From the NCBI GenBank assembly GCA_039818825.1, contig JBCBTD010000116.1, positions 1-6,951 on the forward strand: a DNA stretch of 6,951 bases. Reading direction: 5' to 3'. Under the pieces are notes generated by a model. The model was given only the letters and a program-made list of their open reading frames with translations. It was not told the DNA's origin and ran no database searches. A program made the translations under genes and the position numbers. Shown in pieces: positions 1 to 6,951 of the stretch. Positions within the stretch are counted from its first letter, which is position 1, and the number at the start of each line of letters is the position of its first letter. The DNA comes from JBCBTD01 sp039818825. Lineage in GTDB: Bacteria > Pseudomonadota > Alphaproteobacteria > Geminicoccales > Geminicoccaceae.

Positions 1-1268
<1,268 letters not shown>

Positions 1269-1269
<1 letters not shown>

Positions 1270-1829
1270 CAGCCGGCCCCTCTCATGGCGACTTCGAGAT
1301 GTCGAAGCTTGGTTTTCAACGAGGCATCGATCATGCGCGAGCCTACGCGCACGATCATGCCGGCTAAGAGTGACGCATCCACCCGGGTCAACAAACGCAC
1401 CTGCTTGCCGGTCGCGCTGCCGACCGAGCGTTTGACCTCGTCGATCTGGCCGTCGTCGAGCGCGACCGCGGACACCACCTCGACCGTAACCTCGCCGCGG
1501 GCTTCCGAAGCGCGGGCGTCGAACGCCGTGATCATGTCGGAGAGAGCGAAGAGCCGGCCCTGGGTCGCCAGCACGCCGAGAAACTTGAGCGTCAGATCGG
1601 ACAAGCCCGCCTGCTGGGCGATCGCCTGCAACAGCCCGATCTTGCGTTGGCGGCCGACCGTCGGGTTGCCCAACGACCGGCCGAGACCCGGATTGTCCTT
1701 CAGCGCCGCGCCGACGGCAGCGAGATCGCCGGCGACTTGATCGAGGGCGTTTTGCTCGCGAGCCAAATCGAACAACGCCGATGCGTACCGGCCTGCAAGA
1801 CCGGCGGCGTTGGCAGTGGCGTCTGACAC
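1269..1829 (-). CDS. atpH: F1Fo ATP synthase subunit delta (OSCP homologue)
   Basis: The delta subunit caps the F1 head and ties it to the peripheral stalk (b subunits), stopping the head from rotating with the rotor. The protein is 186 residues, normal for the family. The N-terminal helical domain shows LAGRYASALFDLAREQ at about 10-25 and the RLFALSDMI segment near 92-100. The C-terminal domain shows ARGEVTVEVVSAVAL and ends with the signature VRVGSRMIDASLKTKL. The start is GTG at 1829-1827, followed by SDATANAAGLAGRYA; I chose it because it gives the usual short N-terminal tail. It has purine-rich GGGA stretches 5 to 10 bases upstream, only a moderate ribosome binding site. The TGA at 1271-1269 overlaps the atpA ATG. 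It is the first gene of the delta-alpha ATP synthase operon and follows priA on the same strand. Confidence 0.97.
1277..1284 (-). promoter_or_regulatory. Ribosome binding site of atpA inside the end of atpH
   Basis: Read on the minus strand, the bases are GAGAGGGG, a purine run matching the anti-Shine-Dalgarno tail. It ends seven bases before the atpA ATG at 1269-1267. It lies within the last codons of atpH, so ribosomes finishing atpH at the TGATG junction sit almost on top of it. This supports the chosen atpA start and suggests coupled translation of delta and alpha. The pairing is inferred from sequence only. Confidence 0.6.
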
Positions 1830-2001
1830 GTCGTTCCCGTCCCGAATTGGCTTTGCTGGCTGGGCGTCTGGGCAAGCGGCACCCGAGCGCGCGTCCCCCG
1901 AGCGGCGGATCGACTAGCACACGGGTTGGGGCCGTTCAAGCGGCGCCCCGGAACGCGCCCGGTACGTCTTTGCGCCATGGGCGGCTGCCAGCCCCTGTTG
2001 C
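1830..2001. other. priA-atpH intergenic gap
   Basis: This is the only non-coding stretch of any length in the window (172 bases). I see no conserved small gene or RNA in it. Read on the minus strand just after the priA stop, bases 1995-1980 can form a short hairpin of about six base pairs with a one-base bulge and a GGC loop. No T-run follows, so it is not a convincing intrinsic terminator. Read-through from priA into atpH is therefore possible. A weak promoter-like pair is listed separately. Confidence 0.6.
1911..1939 (-). promoter_or_regulatory. Candidate promoter for the atpHA operon
   Basis: On the minus strand, TTGAAC (complement of 1934-1939) matches the sigma-70 -35 box at five of six positions. 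It is followed after 16-17 bases by TGCTAGTCG (complement of 1911-1919). That contains an extended -10-like TG and a TA start but is otherwise a poor -10 box. The position suits the start of the atp operon, with a leader of about 75 bases before the atpH GTG. The -35 is reasonable and the -10 is weak, so this is only a candidate. Confidence 0.3.
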
Positions 2002-4200
2002 TCAGAGAAAGCTCTCGGGCTCGACGTCGACCGCGATCCGCAGATCGGCCTGGGGCCGCACGCCGGCGAGCCAGCGACGTAGGTAGGCCGGAAGATCGAC
2101 CTCGGCTGCCGCCAACACCAACAACCGATGGCGATGGCGACCGCGCAGGAACGCGAGCGGGGCGGCCGCCGGCCCCAGCACCCGGACCCCGGCCTCGTCC
2201 GGCGCTGTGCGGGCAAGATCGTTGCCGAGGTCGGCCACCGCGGCGGCGTCTCGACCAGAGAGGACGAGCGCCGCAAGCCTGCCGTAGGGCGGCAGGCCCG
2301 CACGCTGCCGCTCATGCGCCTCCCCCATCAGGAAACCCGTTGCGTCACCCGCAGCGACGGCGCGTAGTGCCGGATGGTCCGGCAGATGGGTCTGGATGAT
2401 CGCCCCACCGGGCAACGCTTCGCGCCCCGCGCGCCCGGCGACCTGATGGAGGAGCTGGAAGGTCCGCTCGCCGGCGCGCGGGTCGCCACCGGCGAGGCCC
2501 AGATCGGCGTCGACGACACCGACCAGCGTCAGCCTGGGGAAATGGTGGCCCTTGGCCAGCACCTGCGTACCGACCAGCACGTCGATCTCGCCGGCGGCAA
2601 CCGCGGCAACCAGCTCACGGAGCCCGCGCGTCGTGCCCGGGCGGTCCGCGGTCATCAGGGCCAGCCGCGCATCTGGCAGGAGAGCCGTCGCTTCCTCGGC
2701 AATCCGCTCGACCCCTGGCCCCGCCGCGGCGAAGCTGTCGACGGTGCCGCACGCAGGGCAGTGCGCCGGCTCCGGCCGGCCGTAGCCGCAATGATGACAG
2801 CTCAGCCGATGACGAAGCCGATGCCACACCAACCAAGACGCGCAGTTGGGGCAGCGCTCGCGGTGACCACAGGCGCGGCAGACCAGGAGCGGGGCATAGC
2901 CACGGCGGTTGAGGAAGAGCAGCGCCTGCTCGCCACGACCGATCGTCTGCTGCAGGGCCTGGGCGAGGGGCGGCGCCAGGAACTGCCCCTTGGGAGGACG
3001 CTGCCGTTTGAGGTCGACGATGGTCACGCTTGGCAACGCAGCACCGCGAAAGCGCTCGGGCAGGACGAATCGACGCAGTGGTGGCTTCGCCGGCGCGCGC
3101 GGCAGCGTCCCCGCGCGCGCCAAGCTTTCGAGTGAAGGGGTCGCCGACGCGAGGACGAAGGGACAGCCGGCGAGCCGAGCACGCTGCTCGGCGACGTCGC
3201 GGCCGTGATAGGGCACACCGTCGTCCTGCTTGAAGCTGGCGTCGTGCTCTTCGTCGACCACCACCAGCCCGAGCTCGGCGAGCGGCAGGAACAGGGCCGA
3301 GCGTGCCCCGACGACGACGCGCGCTTCACCTGTTAGGGAGGCCCGCCAGTGACGCCGCCGCCACGTTTGGCCCAGCCCCGAATGCCACAGCACCGGCGGC
3401 GTGCCGAAGCGGCGCTCGAAGCGTTCGAGCCACTGGGCGGTAAGCGCGATCTCTGGCAGCACCACCAACGCTTGGCGGCCGGCGCTGAGGCAGGCTGCGA
3501 GCGCCTCGGCGTAGACCTCGGTTTTCCCCGAGCCGGAAACGCCGTCCAACAGGAAACCCTCGTGGCGCGCCGACCGGACGGCGTCGACCAAGGCGTCGGC
3601 CGCCAACCGCTGCGCCGGATTGAGCTCGGGCGCTGGGCCGTTGGCGTCGGGCGTCGCCAGCGGGGGCTCGGCGAGGTCCGCCGCGGTCAGCCAACCGCTG
3701 TCGGCGAGGCCGCGGACCACCGCGGCACTGCTGCGGGCAGCCACCGTCAGCTCCGCGGTCGTCCGCACCACACCGTCGGCGGCGACGTCGAGAACGCGCT
3801 GCCTCGCTGGCGTGAGCCGGCCTCGACCGGTCTCCGCCGCGCAGCGCCAACCAGGTTTGGTCGGAGGTGGTTCGAAGGCCTGCGGCGTGTTGAGCACCAG
3901 CCGTAGCACGGCACCACGGGGCGCCAGGGTGGCTTCGGCGACGTGGTCGATCAGCTCGACCATCGCCAAAGGCAGCGGCGGGACGTCGAACGTGCGACCC
4001 AGCCGCTTCAGCGCCTTACCCGTGGGCGCCGGCGGCGCCCACGGCCAGACCACACCGGGCATGGAGCGACGGCCGAACGGCACCTCGACGATGGTTCCCG
4101 GCGCGGGCGTGCTTGCGCCATCCGTCGCATAGTGGAAGGGTCCGTCCAGGGGCGCCGTGACCACGACCGGCACGGACAGGGGCTCAAGGTCGAACAGCAT
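2002..4200 (-). CDS. priA: Primosomal protein N', replication restart helicase PriA
   Basis: PriA is a 3'-to-5' superfamily 2 helicase that recognises stalled or collapsed forks and loads the replicative helicase away from oriC. From the ATG at 4200-4198 the protein is 732 residues, normal length. An N-terminal 3'-end-binding domain comes first, then a winged-helix region around 139-175. The helicase motifs follow: Walker A GVSGSGKT at 220-227 (bases 3520-3543), DEEH at 316-319, SATPS at 352-356, GTQVLAKGHHFP at 544-555 and QVAGRAGR at 586-593. Between the helicase lobes are four CxxC pairs (C441/444, 450/453, 468/471, 481/484), the expected zinc-binding insert. The frame stays open upstream to a GTG at 4275, but that start would overlap xerC and adds unrelated residues. 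A GTG at codon 10 is another option. No clear ribosome binding site precedes the ATG. Oddity: H23 stands where E. coli has D17 in the 3'-end pocket. Confidence 0.98.
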   Translation of the reverse strand: MLFDLEPLSVPVVVTAPLDGPFHYATDGASTPAPGTIVEVPFGRRSMPGVVWPWAPPAPTGKALKRLGRTFDVPPLPLAMVELIDHVAEATLAPRGAVLRLVLNTPQAFEPPPTKPGWRCAAETGRGRLTPARQRVLDVAADGVVRTTAELTVAARSSAAVVRGLADSGWLTAADLAEPPLATPDANGPAPELNPAQRLAADALVDAVRSARHEGFLLDGVSGSGKTEVYAEALAACLSAGRQALVVLPEIALTAQWLERFERRFGTPPVLWHSGLGQTWRRRHWRASLTGEARVVVGARSALFLPLAELGLVVVDEEHDASFKQDDGVPYHGRDVAEQRARLAGCPFVLASATPSLESLARAGTLPRAPAKPPLRRFVLPERFRGAALPSVTIVDLKRQRPPKGQFLAPPLAQALQQTIGRGEQALLFLNRRGYAPLLVCRACGHRERCPNCASWLVWHRLRHRLSCHHCGYGRPEPAHCPACGTVDSFAAAGPGVERIAEEATALLPDARLALMTADRPGTTRGLRELVAAVAAGEIDVLVGTQVLAKGHHFPRLTLVGVVDADLGLAGGDPRAGERTFQLLHQVAGRAGREALPGGAIIQTHLPDHPALRAVAAGDATGFLMGEAHERQRAGLPPYGRLAALVLSGRDAAAVADLGNDLARTAPDEAGVRVLGPAAAPLAFLRGRHRHRLLVLAAAEVDLPAYLRRWLAGVRPQADLRIAVDVEPESFL

Positions 4201-4255
4201 GAGCGCGGGCGTGGCGGTCGCACGCCAGGCCGTCAAGCGGCAGGGACGACGAAGC
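4201..4255. promoter_or_regulatory. Short divergent region between priA and xerC starts
   Basis: Only 55 bases separate the chosen priA ATG from the chosen xerC GTG, so promoters for one or both genes must lie inside coding sequence or overlap. A TTGACG hexamer on the minus strand (complement of 4231-4236) looks like a -35 box for priA, but no -10-like sequence sits at the right distance. On the plus strand I see no clear promoter for xerC. The control region is inferred from the divergent layout alone. Confidence 0.3.
4242..4246 (+). promoter_or_regulatory. Ribosome binding site deciding the xerC start
   Basis: The purine motif AGGGA, in the context CAGGGACGACGAAGC, ends nine bases before the GTG at 4256. 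This is good spacing for that codon, but too far (21 bases) from the downstream ATG at 4268. It is the reason for choosing GTG 4256 as the xerC start over the ATGs at 4157, 4199 or 4268. Confidence 0.5.
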
Positions 4256-5179
4256 GTGACGGAAACCATGGACACGCTGATCGATGGCTGGCGCGAGTGG
4301 CTGACCGTCGAACGCCAACTCGCACCGCGGACGCTGGTCGCCTACGGCGCCGACGTCGGCAGCTTCATCGTGTTTCAGGCGCAACATCGTGGCGCACCGC
4401 TGCAGATGGGAGATCTGGGCGGCCTCGAGGTCCAAGCGTTCCGGGCGTTCCTCGCCGACCGGCAGCGCCGCGGCGTCAGCGCCCGCTCCAACGCGCGCGC
4501 GCTCGCGGCCGTCCGAAGCTTCTACCGCTATCTCGACCGCCGCCACGGGATCGCCCATGCCGGCCTCGCGGCCATGGCGACGCCCAAGGCTCGCCGTGGG
4601 CTCCCTCGGCCACTGACCATCGATGCCGCGAGCCGGCTCGTCGACACCGTCTCGGCGGACGCGTCGAGCCCGTGGATCGAGGCGCGCGACCGAGCTGTCC
4701 TCGGGCTGCTTTGGGGCTCCGGGCTGCGGATCGGCGAGGCCATCGCGCTCGACCGACGCGCGGCACCGGCCGATGCGGCGACGCTGCGCGAACTGGAGGT
4801 GCGCGGCAAGGGGGCCCGCACGCGCCGGGTGCCGGTGCTGCCGGCGGTTGCCGAGCTCCTGGCCGACGCTGTCGCCGCCTGCCCCTATCCGCTACCACCG
4901 AATGGTCCTTTGTTCCTGGGCGCTCGCGGCGGCCGGCTCAACGGCGACGTCGTCCGGGCGGCGGTGCGTCGTTGGCGCCGCGCGTTGGGCCTCAGCGAAA
5001 CCGCAACCCCACACGCGCTGCGGCACAGCTTCGCCACCCATCTGTTGGACGCTGGCGCCGACTTGCGGAGTGTCCAGGCGCTCCTGGGCCACGCCAGCCT
5101 GTCGACGACCCAAGTCTACACCAAGGTCGAGACCCGGCGGCTCCGCGAGGCCTACGCCCGCGCCCACCGCCGCGCCTGA
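4256..5179 (+). CDS. xerC: Tyrosine recombinase XerC-type
   Basis: XerC and its partner XerD cut and rejoin DNA at dif to resolve chromosome dimers before cell division. From GTG 4256 the protein is 307 residues, normal for XerC/XerD. The N-terminal SAM-like core-binding domain covers about 5-95 (WREWLTVERQLAPRTLVAYG, then RSNARALAAVRSFYRYL). The catalytic domain follows with the full active-site set: R158 in GSGLRIGEA, K185 in RGKGARTRRVPV, H253 and R256 in PHALRHSFATHLL, H279 in LLGHASLSTTQ, and nucleophile Y288 in QVYTKV. All are intact, so an active enzyme is expected. Position divergent to priA beside atpH suggests the chromosomal housekeeping XerC, not a phage or integron integrase; no attachment sites or cargo are seen. 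The XerC rather than XerD assignment rests on this context. Start alternatives are ATG 4199, whose bases overlap the priA start codon, and ATG 4268. Confidence 0.93.
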   Translation: MTETMDTLIDGWREWLTVERQLAPRTLVAYGADVGSFIVFQAQHRGAPLQMGDLGGLEVQAFRAFLADRQRRGVSARSNARALAAVRSFYRYLDRRHGIAHAGLAAMATPKARRGLPRPLTIDAASRLVDTVSADASSPWIEARDRAVLGLLWGSGLRIGEAIALDRRAAPADAATLRELEVRGKGARTRRVPVLPAVAELLADAVAACPYPLPPNGPLFLGARGGRLNGDVVRAAVRRWRRALGLSETATPHALRHSFATHLLDAGADLRSVQALLGHASLSTTQVYTKVETRRLREAYARAHRRA

Positions 5180-5185
5180 GCGCCG

Positions 5186-6951
5186 GTGGTACGGGCACTC
5201 GTCCTCGCCGCTCTGCTGCTGATGGCGCTGTTCGGCGCAGCGCTGACTTTCGCCCCTTCATTGGTGCCGGCGACCGTGCTCGACCGCGCCGTTCAAACAG
5301 AGCTGCGGCGCCTGACGGGTGGTCTCGTCACGTTGCCGTCGCCGCCCAAGCTCCAGATCCTGCCACGGCCGACGGTCACGCTCGACGGGCCCAGCCTGGC
5401 CGGCGACGGCTGGACCTTCACCGCCGACGCCGCGGTGTTGGCGCTCGATCTTCGGGCGCTGCTACGCGGAAACAGCATCGTCACCGGCGCAACCCTTGCC
5501 AGCCCCGACCTCCGGCTCGATGGCCCGCTGCTGCTCGCGGTGCTCGAGGCGGAACGGCTGCCGACGCTGCAGCTTGCGGCACGCGACGGTAGAGTCACCT
5601 GGGATGACAGCCAGGCGGTCGCGATCGAACGGGCGTCGTGGTCGACGGACGGCGCAACGGCGGTGCTCGACGCGGACGTGTCATGGCGACAGCGCAACAT
5701 CGTCGTCGAGGCCACACTCGACCACGGCGACCCCCGGGCGCTGCGGATCGAGCGTGCTGCGTTCGTCAGCGGTGCGGAGCGGCTGGAGATCGCTGGTACT
5801 GTCGATTCCAGCGGCGCGATCGACGCCACGCTGACGGCGGCGACCGACGATCCGCCGGCGACCAGGGCCCGGTTCGGCGCCGTGCCGTTGCCGGGGGCTC
5901 TCGATACGGTCGTCGCCGGCCTGGAGGGACCAATGGCGCTGGCGGGACGGCTGCGTAGCGTCGCCGGCGATTGGGCATTGACCGACCTCTCCGTGGAGAC
6001 ACCGAACGTTGCGGCCACGGGCGAATTTGCGACCCGCGACGGGCGCATCGACGCGCGGCTGGCCCTGCAACGGACCCCACCGCTCAGCCGGCTGCTCGAT
6101 GCCGGGTTCGCCGCGCTGCGCGCCGAACCCGGCCAGCTTCGGGACGTCTCCAGCCTGAGTGTCGACGGCGAAGGCTTGCGCCTCCGTTGGCAGCCGCACG
6201 CTGCCGGAGCACGCGTGTCGCTGCGCCTTGGTGGCCCGGGCGCCACCGACATCGTCGTCGACGGCACGCTGGAGGCTGAACGCGCAGAACTCGCGGGCAC
6301 GGTTTCCGTCGTGAGCGACGACCTCGCCGCCGCGGCGGCCTGGTTGCGGGTGCCGACGCCGCCGATCACTGGCGAGGCGAGCCTGGCCGCGACGTTCATG
6401 GCCAACCTGCAGGTTGCCGCGCTGCGCGAGCTCGAGATCACCACCGATCGTGCGAGCTTCGCCGGCGAAGCAGCGTTCACGCTCGGTGTCGAACGCCCAC
6501 GACTGCGGCTGAATGGGCACCTCGATCGCCTCGGCCTAGGCGATTTCTGGCGCACCGCAACGGACCGCGCTCGCGCCGTCGACACGGTCGCGGCGTGGGG
6601 CGCACGAGCCGACGTCGACCTCGACGTCCAGGTGCGGCGCTTGGCGATTGGCGACGACGTCCGTGGCCGGGCCCGGGCGATCGGCCGGCTCGACGACGAC
6701 GGGCTCTGGCTGACCGCATTGGAGTTTGCCAACCGTACGATCGACATGTCGCTGACCGGCGGCCTCGACACGCGGCTGCGGCGGGTCGACATCCTGGCGA
6801 GCGTGACATCGGACTCGCTGACGCGGCGGCTCGCGCCACGGCTCGGCTTCGATCCTCGGTGGCTGAGGCTCGGCCCAGGACGGATCGATGCGACCCTCGA
6901 AGGCCCGTTGGGCGCGGCTGCGGTGGCGCTCGATGCCTCGTTCCCTGAGGC
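5186..6951 (+). CDS. AsmA-like inner-membrane-anchored protein (5' part; runs off window)
   Basis: 588 codons are open to the right edge without a stop. The chosen start is GTG 5186, six bases after the xerC TGA and in the same frame; the next in-frame start, ATG 5222, would cut into the hydrophobic segment. Residues 4-25 (VRALVLAALLLMALFGAAL and on) form a single signal anchor. About residues 25-115 follow the AsmA N-terminal pattern: a short amphipathic stretch, then GLVTLPSPPKLQILPRPTVT, a TADAAVLALDLRALLRG segment and TGATLASPDLRLDG. The rest is a long run of alternating short beta-strand-like repeats rich in D, G, L, V and R, with no enzyme motif or cysteine cluster. AsmA/TamB-like proteins are thought to span the periplasm and bridge lipid transport or affect outer-membrane assembly; applying that role here is inference. 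Operon membership with xerC is inferred from spacing. Family assignment is good; exact function is unknown. Confidence 0.75.
   Translation, partial: MVRALVLAALLLMALFGAALTFAPSLVPATVLDRAVQTELRRLTGGLVTLPSPPKLQILPRPTVTLDGPSLAGDGWTFTADAAVLALDLRALLRGNSIVTGATLASPDLRLDGPLLLAVLEAERLPTLQLAARDGRVTWDDSQAVAIERASWSTDGATAVLDADVSWRQRNIVVEATLDHGDPRALRIERAAFVSGAERLEIAGTVDSSGAIDATLTAATDDPPATRARFGAVPLPGALDTVVAGLEGPMALAGRLRSVAGDWALTDLSVETPNVAATGEFATRDGRIDARLALQRTPPLSRLLDAGFAALRAEPGQLRDVSSLSVDGEGLRLRWQPHAAGARVSLRLGGPGATDIVVDGTLEAERAELAGTVSVVSDDLAAAAAWLRVPTPPITGEASLAATFMANLQVAALRELEITTDRASFAGEAAFTLGVERPRLRLNGHLDRLGLGDFWRTATDRARAVDTVAAWGARADVDLDVQVRRLAIGDDVRGRARAIGRLDDDGLWLTALEFANRTIDMSLTGGLDTRLRRVDILASVTSDSLTRRLAPRLGFDPRWLRLGPGRIDATLEGPLGAAAVALDASFPE

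Noticed and set aside
1980..1995. Hairpin after priA as an intrinsic terminator
   Set aside because: The stem is short and bulged and no run of T follows on the minus strand.
4157..4255. Longer XerC start at ATG 4157 (340 residues)
   Set aside because: The 33 extra residues are low-complexity and basic, lie opposite priA coding sequence, and a better-placed ribosome binding site favours GTG 4256.
4201..4275. Longer PriA start at GTG 4275 (757 residues)
   Set aside because: The extra 25 residues do not resemble a PriA N-terminus and would overlap the xerC start. The ATG at 4200 gives normal length.
4256..5179. Tyrosine recombinase as a sign of an integrated element
   Set aside because: The gene sits in a housekeeping context, has XerC length and no flanking att-like repeats, tRNA or cargo genes in the window.
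3943..5592. Open frame of 549 codons on the plus strand crossing priA, xerC and the AsmA-like gene
   Set aside because: It spans three real genes in another frame, is extremely rich in R, P, G and A, and has no family signature. It is a high-GC shadow.
5293..6792. Open frame of 499 codons on the minus strand opposite the AsmA-like gene
   Set aside because: Its product is dominated by S, R, A and P with no domain pattern, whereas the plus-strand frame shows an N-terminal signal anchor and AsmA-like pattern. Treated as an antisense shadow.

Overview
This window is a GC-rich chromosomal housekeeping segment, most likely from an alphaproteobacterium (a Rhodospirillales-like lineage would fit, but I cannot place it more precisely). 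Three things point there. The F1 ATP synthase genes run delta then alpha with no F0 genes (a, c, b) directly before them. priA lies immediately upstream of atpH, with a tyrosine recombinase gene diverging from it. The alpha subunit is very close to the mitochondrial/alphaproteobacterial type. I see no sign of mobile DNA, CRISPR, rRNA or tRNA genes.

Layout. Positions 1-1269 (minus) hold the first 423 codons of atpA, cut by the window edge. Positions 1269-1829 (minus) hold complete atpH; its stop overlaps the atpA start by one base (TGATG). Positions 1830-2001 are a 172-base gap with a weak candidate promoter for the atp operon. Positions 2002-4200 (minus) hold complete priA. Positions 4201-4255 are a very short divergent region. 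Positions 4256-5179 (plus) hold a complete XerC-type tyrosine recombinase gene. From 5186 to the right edge (plus) is the 5' part of an AsmA-like, membrane-anchored protein gene, six bases after xerC and probably in its operon.

How the genes relate. PriA restarts collapsed replication forks. XerC, with a partner XerD encoded elsewhere, would resolve chromosome dimers at dif. AtpH and AtpA are stator and catalytic-core parts of the F1Fo ATP synthase. The AsmA-like protein probably acts in the envelope. The neighbourhood looks like conserved synteny, not one pathway. I found no convincing undescribed system. The points most worth a second look are a histidine where E. coli PriA has its 3'-end-recognition aspartate, the xerC/asmA-like junction where the second gene follows in the same frame after a single stop, and the compact priA/xerC divergent start region.
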